Assembly (NCBI GenBank): GCA_029167225.1
Contig: JARFNK010000001.1
Coordinates: forward strand, 186,001-250,000
Origin: Sphingobium arseniciresistens
GTDB taxonomy: Bacteria; Pseudomonadota; Alphaproteobacteria; Sphingomonadales; Sphingomonadaceae
Length of the DNA: 64,000 nt
Reading direction: 5' to 3'
A program made the position numbers and the translations under genes. Positions within the stretch are counted from its first letter, which is position 1; every line of letters begins with the position of its first letter. Positions 39,188 through 48,185 of the stretch are shown here, in pieces. The notes under the pieces were generated by a model. That model worked only from the letters and a program-made list of their open reading frames with translations, did no database searches and was not told the origin of the DNA.

Positions 39188-39562
39188 ATGGCAGACATCA
39201 ACGCACTGGTCGACCAGCTCTCGGCCCTTACCGTCCTCGAAGCCGCTGAGCTTTCGAAGGCTCTCGAAGAGAAGTGGGGCGTTTCCGCCGCCGCCGCCGT
39301 CGCCGTTGCCGGCCCGGTTGCTGGCGCCGCCGCCCCGGCTGCTGAAGAGCAGACCGAGTTCGACGTGATCCTCACCGGCGACGGTGGCAAGAAGATCAAC
39401 GTCATCAAGGAAGTCCGCGCCCTGACCGGCCTGGGCCTGACCGAAGCCAAGACCCTGGTTGAGTCGGCTCCCAAGGCGATCAAGGAAGGCGTGAGCAAGG
39501 ACGAGGCCGAGAAGGTCAAGAAGCAGCTTGAAGAAGCCGGCGCGACCGTCGAGCTGAAGTAA
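39188..39562 (+). CDS. rplL: 50S ribosomal protein L7/L12
   Basis: A 124-residue stalk protein that recruits translational GTPases. N-terminal dimerisation domain ([21 protein letters not shown]), an Ala/Gly/Val-rich hinge, and the C-terminal domain ([21 protein letters not shown]) are all clear. A strong terminator closes the operon. Confidence 0.98.
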   Translation: MADINALVDQLSALTVLEAAELSKALEEKWGVSAAAAVAVAGPVAGAAAPAAEEQTEFDVILTGDGGKKINVIKEVRALTGLGLTEAKTLVESAPKAIKEGVSKDEAEKVKKQLEEAGATVELK

Positions 39563-39591
39563 GCCGCTTCCGCATCCTTGCGGAAATGCAG

Positions 39592-39626
39592 AAAGGGCAG
39601 TCCCTCGCGGGGCTGCCCTTTTTCTT
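39592..39626 (+). terminator. rplJ-rplL terminator
   Basis: A 13-bp stem (arms 39592-39604 and 39609-39621) with a tight TCGC loop is followed by TTCTTT. Confidence 0.9.
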
Positions 39627-39836
39627 TGTGTCGAAACCTGCGGGCCGTGCATGATCGCACCGGCCGATCGCTGCCCTTCCACTTTCTTTCGCGATTTGGA
39701 AAAACGCCTCCAGCTCAGGAACTTAATCCGCACCGCATAGGTTGACCTGCCCTAACCTATGTGAATCGTGCAGATCAACGGTCGCCATGAGCAGCGCCGA
39801 TTGAGCCCCGCCCCTCCCGCTCAAAGGGAGAATGAA

Positions 39837-40208
39837 ATGTTGGACCATAAGCCGATATTGATCGTGGAGGACGAGCCACTCGTCGCCCATATCATCGCCG
39901 ACGAAATCGAATCGCTCGATGGCCATGTCGTCGGGCCGGTCGCCACCGTGGCGGCCGCATTGGCCCTGCTGGAAAAGCAGCCCGTGGAAGCCGCGATCAT
40001 GGACGCCAATCTGGCAGACCGCGACATCACGCCCGTTGCCCTCAAGCTGCTGGCCGATGCCGTGCCGTTCATCATCTATTCCGGTCGTGGCCTGCCCCCC
40101 GGACTGGCGCAGGAGAGGGACAGCATAACCCTGGTCATGAAGCCGGGACGCCCTGCCGAGAAGCTTGCGGAACTCATCAGGCGCCCGTCCGCAGACCCTC
40201 TGTTCTGA
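39837..40208 (+). CDS. Single-domain response regulator
   Basis: A 123-residue CheY-like receiver with no output domain: acidic pocket (ED at 11-12), phospho-acceptor Asp56 (in IMDANL), and Lys102 (in VMKPG). The ATG at 39837 has an AAGGGAG site. No histidine kinase is adjacent, so its partner must lie elsewhere. It may act as a phosphate sink or by protein-protein contact, as in alphaproteobacterial general stress or motility circuits, but nothing here specifies which. Confidence 0.85.
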   Translation: MLDHKPILIVEDEPLVAHIIADEIESLDGHVVGPVATVAAALALLEKQPVEAAIMDANLADRDITPVALKLLADAVPFIIYSGRGLPPGLAQERDSITLVMKPGRPAEKLAELIRRPSADPLF

Positions 40209-40308
40209 CCATGCCGCCAGCCATCGCCGGTCCATGGCGGCTGGCGATGGCGTGGCCTCTGCGCCTTAACATCAGGCGCGGATCCGTCGGCCTCCATGCG
40301 ACTGGATA

Positions 40309-41961
40309 TCAGTCCCTCTCGGCCTTCAGATGCGCTATCTCGCTATCGAGATCAGCAAGGACCTTTGCCCGCAAGGCCTCACCCATATTCTGCTGCTGCT
40401 GCAGGTTGGAGCGTGCCCGGGTCAGTCCATCGAGCGCCGAGAGGCGCGCTTGCCTGGCGATTTCCTTGCCGCAGATCATGATGCGGATCCGCTTCGTCTT
40501 GCCATTTTCCTCGATCACCTGAGTCGCGCTACCCCGCTGGCCATTGGCGCAGCGCTGGTCGACATCGATTTGCGGGATCATGCTCGCGATCTCACGATCG
40601 TCGATCCCCATGTCCCGCGAGATGATCTTGCCGTCGCGGGTGCGGATGACCATGCGATGGGCCTTGCCGTCGGCCATCACGGCGGGCGGCGCCGGGGGCG
40701 CGGGCGGTGCCGGCGGCTCGGGCAGTTCGATCACATGCTCCCGCCGCGTTCCATCGGAAGAGACGGTGACGATCCTCTTCATGCGCGGCGCTTCCGGCGC
40801 GGCCGGCGGCACGGGGGGCTCAGGCGCTTCGATGGCCTCGGCGGCCTGCGCTGCCACATCGGCCTGCCTCCGCGCGACTTCGGCATCCTTCGCTGCCAGG
40901 TCCGCCTTCTGCGCCGCGGCATCGGCTGCGCGCATGGCCTCGTCGGCCGCTGCCGCCGCTGCATCGGCCTCTTGCGGCGTCTGCGGCAGGAAGCTCGCCA
41001 GCTTCACCATATGGGCATTGCCGACCTTCTCGGACATCGCCGCCATTTCCTGCGCGGCGCGGCTGCCCGATGCGGTCAGCGCGAGGCCGGCGATGGTGAC
41101 GAAGGACACTGCGGTCATGCCCCAGCTGATGCGGCGGAGCGAATTGCTGTGGGTCGAAAGCATCTTCAGCCGTCCTTTCAGATTATCAACGGTGTTGAGG
41201 TGGCATGCAGCGGCATATTGGCGGCCGCTCGCCGCCTTCAGGATCGCCCGGCCGTAGGCCTGGGCATAAGCGGCGCCATGACGCGCCAGAACATCGGCAT
41301 CGCACGCCAGTTCCTGGTCCGCACGGAAGGCGCGATAGGCCGCCCAGGCAAGCGGGTTCCACCAGTGCAGGGCCAGCGCCGCCAGCGCGACCAGATTGGC
41401 GCGCAAATCCCCGCGCCGGTGATGGGTGAGTTCATGGGCGATCGCCATGGCCTGCTCTTCCGCCGTATAGCGATCGGCAAAGTCTACCGGCAGCACCACA
41501 TATTTGTGCCGCACGCCGAAGGCCAGCGGGCCCGAGACATGCACGCTCTCCACCAGCGACACGCCGTCCCGCACGTCGATCAAGCGAGCGTCGTCCAACA
41601 TCAGTCGGCGAAAGCGGACATAGGCGATGATCTCGATGACGCAGAAGAGGATCGCCCCAGCCAGCCACAAGGCGATGCCGGCCTCCAGCCAGGGGAATTG
41701 CGCGGGCTGCGGCGTGGCGGTGTCGCCGGCAATCTGCAGCACCACATAGGCGCCCGACCCGTCGATGGGAGATGCCGGCAGCACGGCGTCGACCGCCGTA
41801 CCGCGCGGCAATGGCGGAAGGACGAGCCGCGCCACCGGGATTGCCCACAGCAGATAGGCCGCCTTCGCGCCCAGATGCCGCGTCACGGGCACGCGGAGCA
41901 TCATCACGAGCGAAATCAACAGGGTCGAGGCGACCAGCCCCTCAAACATCCAGGCGATCAT
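40309..41961 (-). CDS. BlaR1-like M56 family membrane metallopeptidase
   Basis: A 550-residue membrane sensor/protease with four membrane helices and the zinc motif HELTH (176-180) followed by the downstream glutamate (in DQELACDAD). In the BlaR1/MecR1 scheme such a protease cleaves the BlaI-type repressor. The C-terminal periplasmic part (from about 290) is not a penicillin-binding sensor: it has an Ala-rich coiled-coil (QKADLAAKDAEVARRQADVA), Pro-Ala-rich linkers and a Cys-containing domain near the end. The start overlaps the blaI-like stop codon (ATGA). Confidence 0.92.
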   Translation of the reverse strand: MIAWMFEGLVASTLLISLVMMLRVPVTRHLGAKAAYLLWAIPVARLVLPPLPRGTAVDAVLPASPIDGSGAYVVLQIAGDTATPQPAQFPWLEAGIALWLAGAILFCVIEIIAYVRFRRLMLDDARLIDVRDGVSLVESVHVSGPLAFGVRHKYVVLPVDFADRYTAEEQAMAIAHELTHHRRGDLRANLVALAALALHWWNPLAWAAYRAFRADQELACDADVLARHGAAYAQAYGRAILKAASGRQYAAACHLNTVDNLKGRLKMLSTHSNSLRRISWGMTAVSFVTIAGLALTASGSRAAQEMAAMSEKVGNAHMVKLASFLPQTPQEADAAAAAADEAMRAADAAAQKADLAAKDAEVARRQADVAAQAAEAIEAPEPPVPPAAPEAPRMKRIVTVSSDGTRREHVIELPEPPAPPAPPAPPAVMADGKAHRMVIRTRDGKIISRDMGIDDREIASMIPQIDVDQRCANGQRGSATQVIEENGKTKRIRIMICGKEIARQARLSALDGLTRARSNLQQQQNMGEALRAKVLADLDSEIAHLKAERD

Positions 41962-42326
41962 GGCTTCAGCTCCCTCAACAGCGCCTCGATCTCTTCGATA
42001 TCCTGCGGCGAGAGCTGGTCCTGCTCCGCCAGATGGGCGACCAGCGGCGTGATCCGCCCGCCGAACAGGCGATCGACCAGCCGGCGCGATTCACCCGTCA
42101 CATAATCCTCCCGCGCGACCAGCGGGGTGTAGAGAAAGCGGCGGCCATCCTGCTCGGCGGAGACGATCTCCTTGGCGAGCAAGCGGGAAAGCAGCGTCTT
42201 GACCGTCTGGATGCTCCAGCCGCGCTCATCGGACACGCGCGCGGCCACATCGGTGGCGGTCAGCGGCGCATCCTGCCAGAGCGCTTCCATCACCGCATAT
42301 TCCGCTTCGCTGATCTTCTCGCTCAA
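41958..42326 (-). CDS. BlaI/MecI/CopY family transcriptional repressor
   Basis: A 122-residue winged-helix repressor (ISEAEYAVMEALW and WSIQTVKTLLSRLLAKEIV) with a C-terminal dimerisation helix. The stop codon overlaps the M56 gene by 4 bases, so the two are co-translated. Two BlaI boxes lie upstream, implying autoregulation of the pair. No beta-lactamase gene is in the window; targets may be elsewhere. Confidence 0.93.
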   Translation of the reverse strand: MSEKISEAEYAVMEALWQDAPLTATDVAARVSDERGWSIQTVKTLLSRLLAKEIVSAEQDGRRFLYTPLVAREDYVTGESRRLVDRLFGGRITPLVAHLAEQDQLSPQDIEEIEALLRELKP

Positions 42327-42366
42327 CGTGCCATCTCTCTGTTTCGGCGACGAGAGACTCGTCGAC

Positions 42367-42397
42367 TACAACTGTCATCGTCACGATTACATCTGTA
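42367..42397 (-). promoter_or_regulatory. Paired BlaI/MecI operator boxes
   Basis: Box 1, TACA-AC-TGTC (42367-42376), and box 2, TACA-TC-TGTA (42388-42397), match the TACA-N2-TGTA consensus of BlaI/MecI operators. Their starts are 21 bases apart, two helical turns, in line with side-by-side dimers. They lie 41-71 bases upstream of the repressor start codon. Confidence 0.82.
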
Positions 42398-42710
42398 GTC
42401 ATTTTGCTGAACAGTCAATGAACGATCGACGGGACGCGCGCTGCCATCGACGACGGGAGGTTGCGCCCTCCCCCGACCCTGTCGGTATTTTTGACGGATG
42501 GCGCAGGCCGCTGGAGACCATTAACCATCGGAACGCGCGAAAATCCGTAAGCTGAGCGAACTGGCACGGCATCTGCTACGTTGTGACTGTTCCGACCGAG
42601 AGGTGAACGGGGGGACGTCGCCGCACCTTTGCCCGCAGCACGTCCCCCACCCGGATGCCGCCCCCGACCAGAGCCGCCGCCCCTTCTCCATCCGGTATCA
42701 GCGCACAGCA

Positions 42711-42743
42711 AAAAGGCCGCAACGCCTGCGCGTCACGGCCTTC
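42711..42743 (-). terminator. grxD terminator
   Basis: Reverse-strand stem AAGGCCGTG...GCGGCCTT followed by TTTT, just after the grxD stop codon. Confidence 0.75.
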
Positions 42744-42766
42744 ATGGCTTGTTCCTGAAGCGAGGA

Positions 42767-43111
42767 TCAGTTCGCGCTGGCGACGCCCTGAGCCGTCATG
42801 ACCTGCTGCAGTTCGCCAGCCTCGTACATCTCCATCATGATGTCGCTGCCGCCGACAAACTCGCCCTTCACATAGAGTTGCGGAATGGTCGGCCAGTCGG
42901 AAAATTCCTTGATGCCCTGGCGGATGCCCTGATCCTGCAGCACGTCCACGGTTTCATAGGCGACACCCAGATGCTCCAGAATGGCGATCGCCCGGCTGGA
43001 AAAGCCACATTGGGGAAAGAGCGGCGTGCCCTTCATGAACAGCACCACATCGTTGCCGTTCACGATTTCGGCGATGCGCGCCTGGGTTGCATCGGTCATC
43101 ATCGGTTCCAT
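42767..43111 (-). CDS. grxD: Monothiol glutaredoxin GrxD/Grx4 family
   Basis: A 114-residue CGFS-type glutaredoxin (active Cys35 in PQCGFSSR; also [16 protein letters not shown] and the C-terminal glutathione-binding GSDIMMEMY). It delivers or buffers Fe-S clusters, commonly with BolA, whose gene is the next upstream one on this strand. The start could be the internal ATG at 43099. Confidence 0.96.
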   Translation of the reverse strand: MEPMMTDATQARIAEIVNGNDVVLFMKGTPLFPQCGFSSRAIAILEHLGVAYETVDVLQDQGIRQGIKEFSDWPTIPQLYVKGEFVGGSDIMMEMYEAGELQQVMTAQGVASAN

Positions 43112-43156
43112 TTCATCTCATGGCGGTCAATGCCGCCGCTAAATCCGTATCGCCCC

Positions 43157-43390
43157 TCAATTGGGGACGGCAGTCGTCAGTTGCAAGGCGTGCAGAACAC
43201 CGCCCATGCGCCCGCCCAGGGCGCCATACACCGCCTGATGCTGCTTGACCCGGCTGAGGCCGCGAAAGCTCTCCGCCACGACGCGCGCTGCATAATGATC
43301 GCCATCACCGGCCAGATCGGTGATTTCCACGTCTGCGTCCGGAATGGCGCTGCGGATCATGTCCGCAATGTCTTCTGCAGCCATCGGCAT
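43157..43390 (-). CDS. bolA: BolA family protein
   Basis: A 77-residue BolA-domain protein with the invariant region including SRVKQHQAVYGALGGRM (metal-ligand His) and the preceding acidic/loop stretch ITDLAGDGDHY. BolA proteins pair with monothiol glutaredoxins in Fe-S trafficking; adjacency to grxD supports this. Confidence 0.94.
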   Translation of the reverse strand: MPMAAEDIADMIRSAIPDADVEITDLAGDGDHYAARVVAESFRGLSRVKQHQAVYGALGGRMGGVLHALQLTTAVPN

Positions 43391-43402
43391 GGGTCGGCGC
43401 CC

Positions 43403-43726
43403 TTATTGGGGTTCGATGAACTGACGGCGGGCGATCACCGCCTGATCATCCAGCGCCGCGCGCACGGTCATCTCGTCGATGTCGACACCCGCCGAGGTCA
43501 GGTCGCCCACGAGCTTGCGCACGACATCCTCGTCACCCGCTTCCTCGAATTCGGCCTGGACGACCGCCTTGGCATAGGCGTCGGTCTCTTCCGGGGTCAG
43601 GCCCATCTTGGCCGCGGCCCATTCGCCGACCAGACGATTGCGTCGCGCCGTGATGCGGAACGCCATTTCCTGGTCATGCGCGAACATATTCTCAAAGGCG
43701 CGTTCACGGTTGTCAAAAGTCGTCAT
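43403..43726 (-). CDS. DUF1476 F1-ATPase inhibitor (zeta) family protein
   Basis: A 107-residue alphaproteobacterial protein starting at ATG 43726 (MTTFDNRERAFENMFAHDQEM). The N-terminal region is the helical inhibitory segment of the zeta subunit described for Paracoccus F1-ATPase; RNRLVGEWAAAKMG is also characteristic. Frames reading further upstream are not conserved-looking. It lies 12 bases upstream of bolA. Confidence 0.9.
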   Translation of the reverse strand: MTTFDNRERAFENMFAHDQEMAFRITARRNRLVGEWAAAKMGLTPEETDAYAKAVVQAEFEEAGDEDVVRKLVGDLTSAGVDIDEMTVRAALDDQAVIARRQFIEPQ

Positions 43727-43788
43727 GCGGGCTTGCCTCGGTGCTGGCGCTAAAGATTTACTTATAGAAGATAAGCACGCCGCACGCT

Positions 43789-44382
43789 TTAGGCAACGGC
43801 GGGAACCAGCCACGGCCGGTCGGCCCGCACTTTTTCTTCATACACGCCAATGCCGTCGACCGCAGATAACGTCAGGCCGATTTCGTCGAGGCCGCCGAGC
43901 AGGCAGGTCTTGCGGAAGGGGTCGATGGCGAAGGTGAAGCGATCCTGGAACGGGGTGGTGACGCCCTGCTCCTCCAGGTCGACATGGATCGGATCGGTCT
44001 TCGCGACCTCCATCAGCCGGTCGACCGCTTCCTGCGGCAGCACCACGGTCAGGATGCCGTTCTTGAACGCATTGCCGGAGAAGATGTCGGAGAAGCTCGG
44101 CGCGATCACCGCCTTCACGCCCATGTCCGCAAGCGCCCAGGCGGCATGTTCGCGGCTGGAACCGCAGCCGAAATTGTCGCCAGCGATCAGGATCGGGCTG
44201 CCGGCATAGGCCGGGTCGTCGAACACATTGGCCGGATCTTCGCGCATGGCCTCGAACGCGCCCTTGCCCAGGCCCGCACGGCTGATGGTCTTGAGCCACT
44301 TGGCGGCGATGATCATGTCGGTGTCGACATTCTTTACGCCCAGCGGATAGGCGCTGCCCTCGACGATCTGAACCTTGTCCAT
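43789..44382 (-). CDS. leuD: 3-isopropylmalate dehydratase small subunit
   Basis: The LeuD half of isopropylmalate isomerase in leucine biosynthesis; 197 residues. [14 protein letters not shown], the swivel-domain [13 protein letters not shown] stretch and the C-terminal [21 protein letters not shown] are diagnostic. Its start overlaps the stop codon of a 38-codon gene by one base (TGATG), which itself overlaps leuC. Confidence 0.98.
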   Translation of the reverse strand: MDKVQIVEGSAYPLGVKNVDTDMIIAAKWLKTISRAGLGKGAFEAMREDPANVFDDPAYAGSPILIAGDNFGCGSSREHAAWALADMGVKAVIAPSFSDIFSGNAFKNGILTVVLPQEAVDRLMEVAKTDPIHVDLEEQGVTTPFQDRFTFAIDPFRKTCLLGGLDEIGLTLSAVDGIGVYEEKVRADRPWLVPAVA

Positions 44383-44498
44383 CAGCGGCTCCGGTGCGCG
44401 GTCGATTCGGCCGGCACATCCTCAGCGCGGCCGACGCTCGCGGCCATGATCGCACTGGCCAACGCGCCCAGCGCCAGCAGCCAGAATGCCTTCTTCAT
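44382..44498 (-). CDS. Hydrophobic 38-residue micro-protein between leuC and leuD
   Basis: A 38-codon gene overlapping both neighbours: its ATG overlaps the leuC stop codon (ATGA) and its stop codon overlaps the leuD start (TGATG). The ribosome site GGAGCTGG lies 7-8 bases before the ATG. The product has a Lys-Lys start and a hydrophobic stretch ([17 protein letters not shown]) then a polar tail ending AHRSR, so it is a signal-peptide-like or single-helix membrane peptide. Its tight coupling argues for real translation. The function is unknown; it may mainly couple leuC and leuD. Confidence 0.75.
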   Translation of the reverse strand: MKKAFWLLALGALASAIMAASVGRAEDVPAESTAHRSR

Positions 44499-45949
44499 TG
44501 CACCAGCTCCCCGTTTTTCTCGCTCATCAGTTCACGCACGTCCGTCAGGCGCCCGGTGAGGGCCGCCGCCGCCGCCATCGCGGGCGACACCAGATGGGTG
44601 CGGGACCCCGGCCCCTGCCGGCCCATGAAATTGCGGTTGGAGGTCGAGGCGCAGCGCTCGCCGGAAGGCACCTTGTCCGGGTTCATGCCGAGGCAAGCGG
44701 AGCAGCCCGGCTCGCGCCATTCGAAGCCGGCCTGCAGGAAGATGCGGTCCAGCCCTTCCTGCTCGGCCTGGCGCTTCACCAGGCCGGAGCCCGGCACGAT
44801 CAGCGCCTGCTTGATGCCGTCAGCGATGTGGTGGCCACGGATCACGGCCGCGGCGGCGCGCAGATCCTCGATGCGGCTGTTGGTGCAGCTGCCGATGAAG
44901 ATATGCTCGACGCTGACATCCTCCATCCGCTGTCCGGCATGGAGCCCCATATAGTCGAGCGCCTTTTCGGCTGCCGCCCGCTTGGACGCATCGGCGAAGC
45001 TCTCCGGATCGGGAACGATGCCGGTGATCGGCACGACGTCTTCCGGGCTCGTACCCCAGGTCACATTGGGCGCGATGGTCGCCGCGTCGATCGTGACCGA
45101 CTTGTCAAAGCGCGCGCCTTCATCGGTGGCGAGCGTCTTCCACCAGGCGACGGCGGCATCCCAGTCGGCACCCTTGGGCGCCATCGGGCGCCCCTTGAGA
45201 TAGGCAAAGGTCTTCTCGTCCGGCGCGAACAGGCCGGAACGCGCGCCTCCTTCGATCGCCATGTTGGCCACGGTCAGCCGCCCCTCGATCGACATCGCGT
45301 CGAAGGTCGATCCGCGATATTCGATCACATAGCCGGTGCCGCCGGCCGTGCCGATCTTGCCGATGATCGCCAACGCCACGTCCTTCGCGCTGACGCCGAA
45401 GCCCAGCTCGCCCTCGACGCGGACCTCCATCGTCTTCGACTGCTTGAGCAGCAGCGTCTGCGTGGCGAGCACATGCTCCACCTCGCTGGTGCCGATGCCG
45501 AAGGCGAGCGCGCCCAGCGCGCCGTGGGTCGAGGTGTGGCTGTCGCCGCACACCATCGTCGTGCCCGGCAGGGTGAAGCCCTGCTCGGGGCCGATCACAT
45601 GGACGATGCCCTGCTCGCGATCCGCATCGCCGATCAGGCGGATGCCGAATTCCGGCGCATTGCGTTCCAGCGCGGCCAGTTGCTGCGCACTTTCCGGGTC
45701 GGCGATCGGGATACGCACGCCGTTCGCGTCACGCCGCGCGGTCGTGGGCAGGTTGTGGTCGGGCACCGCCAGCGTCAGGTCGGGCCGGCGCACCGTGCGG
45801 CCGGCCACCCGAAGGCCTTCAAAGGCCTGCGGGCTCGTCACCTCATGCACGAGGTGACGGTCGATATAGATGAGGCAGGTGCCGTCATCACGCCGTTCGA
45901 CGACGTGGGCGTCCCATATCTTTTCGTAAAGGGTGCGTGCGCTAGTCAT
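44495..45949 (-). CDS. leuC: 3-isopropylmalate dehydratase large subunit
   Basis: The aconitase-like catalytic subunit of isopropylmalate isomerase; 484 residues starting at ATG 45949 ([10 protein letters not shown]). The [11 protein letters not shown] active-site region and the cluster cysteines in GSCTNSR and CSACLGMNP are visible. It acts with LeuD, whose gene lies 113 bases downstream across the micro-gene. Confidence 0.98.
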   Translation of the reverse strand: MTSARTLYEKIWDAHVVERRDDGTCLIYIDRHLVHEVTSPQAFEGLRVAGRTVRRPDLTLAVPDHNLPTTARRDANGVRIPIADPESAQQLAALERNAPEFGIRLIGDADREQGIVHVIGPEQGFTLPGTTMVCGDSHTSTHGALGALAFGIGTSEVEHVLATQTLLLKQSKTMEVRVEGELGFGVSAKDVALAIIGKIGTAGGTGYVIEYRGSTFDAMSIEGRLTVANMAIEGGARSGLFAPDEKTFAYLKGRPMAPKGADWDAAVAWWKTLATDEGARFDKSVTIDAATIAPNVTWGTSPEDVVPITGIVPDPESFADASKRAAAEKALDYMGLHAGQRMEDVSVEHIFIGSCTNSRIEDLRAAAAVIRGHHIADGIKQALIVPGSGLVKRQAEQEGLDRIFLQAGFEWREPGCSACLGMNPDKVPSGERCASTSNRNFMGRQGPGSRTHLVSPAMAAAAALTGRLTDVRELMSEKNGELVQ

Positions 45950-46008
45950 AATGTTTCCCCCTAGACCCAAGCGAATCAGGGTTAAAGAGGGAAAGAGACG
46001 AATATTTC

Positions 46009-46695
46009 CTATTTTGCCCGGTAGTCGGCAATGATCTTGCCGGCAGCGCCCATTTCCTGCTCGTGGCTCGGCTCGCGCCAGGTTTCGGCCAGCGCGGCCT
46101 CTTCCCACGCCCGCACGGCTGGCAGATCGAGGATGCGATCCGCCCAGCCCTGCGCCTGCGCGCCGAGCACCAGGCCGTAGGTCCGCACGCGAAAGGCGAC
46201 GGGCGCGAAGAAGGCATCGACGGCGGAAAAGCTGCTCCCGGCGAGAAACGGTCCGCCGAAACGGTCCAGCCCCTCGCTCCACAGTTCGTCGATGCGCGCG
46301 ATGTCCTTCCTGAGCGCATCGGAATGCGGGTGCGGCGCGACCCGCACGCCGACATTCATCGTGCAATCATTGCGCAGCGCCCCGAAGCCGGCGTGCATCT
46401 CCGAAACCGCCGACAGCGCCCAGGCCCGTGCATCCTCACCGGCGGGCCACACGCCCTCATGCCGGTCGGCCAGATAGAGGACGATACCGAGCGAATCCCA
46501 GATCGTGCGGCCGCCATCGACCAGCACCGGCACCGTGCCGGTCGGCGAGAAGGCGCGGAAGCGATCAAAGTTCACGCTGTCGAGGAAGGGCTCGATCCGG
46601 TCTTCAAAGGCGATGCCGAGCGCCGTCATCAGCAGCCATGGCCGCAGCGACCAGCTGGAATAATTGCGGTTGGCGGTGATCAATGTGTAGCCCAT
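46009..46695 (-). CDS. Glutathione S-transferase family protein
   Basis: A 228-residue GST with thioredoxin-like N-terminal domain ([38 protein letters not shown]) and an alpha-helical C-terminal domain. The ATG at 46695 follows GGGAGGAG. The putative Ser/Tyr contacting glutathione is in NYSSWS. Substrate unknown. Confidence 0.9.
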   Translation of the reverse strand: MGYTLITANRNYSSWSLRPWLLMTALGIAFEDRIEPFLDSVNFDRFRAFSPTGTVPVLVDGGRTIWDSLGIVLYLADRHEGVWPAGEDARAWALSAVSEMHAGFGALRNDCTMNVGVRVAPHPHSDALRKDIARIDELWSEGLDRFGGPFLAGSSFSAVDAFFAPVAFRVRTYGLVLGAQAQGWADRILDLPAVRAWEEAALAETWREPSHEQEMGAAGKIIADYRAK

Positions 46696-47128
46696 GGCGC
46701 TCCTCCCTGAATGCTCCTGCCCAAAGCCGTGCCTGTGCGCTGCCCCTTGGATCGCCCCTTCGATCCCCGCAACCGGAAATAGTGAGACATAGATAAGCCA
46801 CACTTATGTAACGAAGCGCGAAAAAAGGTGCATCACAGGATGCAATCCATAGCATTTCGCGGAGCAAGGTCTTGAATTCTTAACCCGCACCGCTGATATT
46901 GCGGGAGCGGGCCGGGCCCCTCTGGCGGCCGGACCTTCCTGCAAAGGAAACCGGACGTGATGTCGGACCGCATCGAGTGCGCTCGATGCCGGTTCGGAGG
47001 TGTGCCCCCCAATCCTCCTCGAATAGGCATCGGGCCACTCGATTCCCAGGGTCAGCCGATGCAATGACGCATCGGTCGCCCGTTGTTTCGAATGGCCAAT
47101 TTGGTTTCGAATGGATGGAGAGAGATAC
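46696..47128. other. Intergenic region with putative promoter and structured leader
   Basis: About 433 bases without a gene between the GST and BI-1/YccA genes. A plausible sigma-70 promoter is at 46872-46899, followed by G+C-rich hairpins including an 8-bp perfect stem at 46970-46989. It could be a long structured 5' leader of the BI-1 gene or a small RNA; I could not match it to a known family. Confidence 0.55.
46872..46899 (+). promoter_or_regulatory. Candidate sigma-70-type promoter
   Basis: TTGAAT (46872-46877) and TGATAT (46894-46899) are spaced by 16 bases, upstream of the structured region and the BI-1/YccA gene. Seen by eye only. Confidence 0.45.
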
Positions 47129-47839
47129 GTGAACAATCCCGTTTCAACGCCCCGCTATGAAGCGGCACGCGGCGCCGCGTTCGACGCGGGACTGCGCAGC
47201 CACTTTCTGGGCGTATACCGCAACATGGGCATCGGCCTGGTCATCACCGGCATCGTCGCCTTCCTGATCGGCTCCACGCCGGCGCTGTACCAGCCGATTT
47301 TCGGCACGCCGCTCAAATGGGTCGCGATCTTCGCGCCGCTGGCGTTCGTGTTCTTCTTCAGCTTCCGCTTCGAGAAGATGACGACGGCGAGCGCGCGCAT
47401 GGCCTTCTTCGCCTTTTCGGCGGTGATGGGCGTGTCGATGGCCAGCATCTTCCTGGTCTTCACCGGCTCCAGCATCGCGCAGACCTTCTTCATCGCAGCG
47501 TCGATGTTCCTGGCGATGAGCCTGTGGGGCTACACGACCGGCCGTGACCTCTCGAAGATGGGCTCGTTCCTGATGATGGGCCTGATCGGCATCGTCATCG
47601 CCAGCGTCGTGAACATCTTCCTCGCCTCCTCGGCGATGCAGATGGTGGTATCGATCCTGGGCGTCGTGATCTTCACCGGCCTGACGGCTTGGGACACGCA
47701 GCGCATCAAGAGCGAATATGCCTATTATGGCAGCACCGCCGCGGCCGAGAAGATGCAGGTGATGAGCGCGCTGCAGCTGTACCTGAACTTCGTCAACCTG
47801 TTCCAGATGCTGCTCAACCTGACCGGCGAGCGCGAATAA
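47129..47839 (+). CDS. Bax inhibitor-1/YccA family membrane protein
   Basis: A 236-residue protein with seven or so membrane helices of the BI-1 family (relatives include YccA, which modulates FtsH proteolysis). The GTG at 47129 (VNNPVSTPRYEA), with GGAGAG 7 bases before, is preferred to the in-frame ATG at 47111. GYTTGRDLSKMGSFLMMGLIG and LTAWDTQRIK are family landmarks. Confidence 0.92.
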   Translation: MNNPVSTPRYEAARGAAFDAGLRSHFLGVYRNMGIGLVITGIVAFLIGSTPALYQPIFGTPLKWVAIFAPLAFVFFFSFRFEKMTTASARMAFFAFSAVMGVSMASIFLVFTGSSIAQTFFIAASMFLAMSLWGYTTGRDLSKMGSFLMMGLIGIVIASVVNIFLASSAMQMVVSILGVVIFTGLTAWDTQRIKSEYAYYGSTAAAEKMQVMSALQLYLNFVNLFQMLLNLTGERE

Positions 47840-47842
47840 GCG

Positions 47843-48115
47843 ATGCGGGATCAGCACGCGGTGTCGTCGATGCTCTGCCCGGTCTGCCATGTCGGCCTGA
47901 CCATGTCGGACCGGCAGGGTGTCGAAATCGACTATTGCCCGCAATGCCGGGGCGTATGGCTGGACCGGGGCGAGCTCGACAAGATCATCGAGCGCAGCAC
48001 CGGGACGGTACAGGCGCCGCTCTCGCCCAGCTACCGGCCGGACCGGCAGCAAGGACAGGATGGCTATCATGGCCGGAAGCGGAAGAAGAGCTTCCTGGAA
48101 GAGCTGTTCGATTAG
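47843..48115 (+). CDS. TFIIB-type zinc-ribbon protein
   Basis: A 90-residue protein with one zinc ribbon (CPVC...CPQC, four Cys) in the zf-TFIIB-like family (GVEIDYCPQCRGVWLDRGELDKII), followed by a basic, disordered C-terminal tail (GRKRKKSFLEELFD). It begins 3 bases after the BI-1 stop codon, implying an operon. The role is unknown. Confidence 0.88.
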   Translation: MRDQHAVSSMLCPVCHVGLTMSDRQGVEIDYCPQCRGVWLDRGELDKIIERSTGTVQAPLSPSYRPDRQQGQDGYHGRKRKKSFLEELFD

Positions 48116-48124
48116 ACCATGAAC

Positions 48125-48160
48125 AAGGGGCGGCCCGGCAACGGTCCGCCCCTTTTCCTT
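48125..48160 (+). terminator. BI-1/zinc-ribbon terminator
   Basis: Stem AAGGGGCGG with its complement CCGCCCCTT, followed by TTTTCC. It sits between the convergent zinc-ribbon gene and the efflux operon. Confidence 0.8.
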
Positions 48161-48185
48161 TGTCCGCCTTCAATATCGCTCGGCC

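Larger units (their letters stand above)
42327..42766. other. Intergenic region between BlaI and grxD genes
   Basis: About 440 bases without a supported gene. It holds the BlaI operator at its left, a GGGGGGACGT/ACGTCCCCC inverted repeat at about 42608-42645, and the grxD terminator at its right. Several short frames exist but show no ribosome site or recognisable domain. Confidence 0.6.

Noticed and set aside
42415-42711. Possible 98-residue reverse-strand gene
   Set aside because: Basic, Gly/Arg-rich composition, no ribosome site, and it overlaps the grxD terminator and the BlaI operator region.
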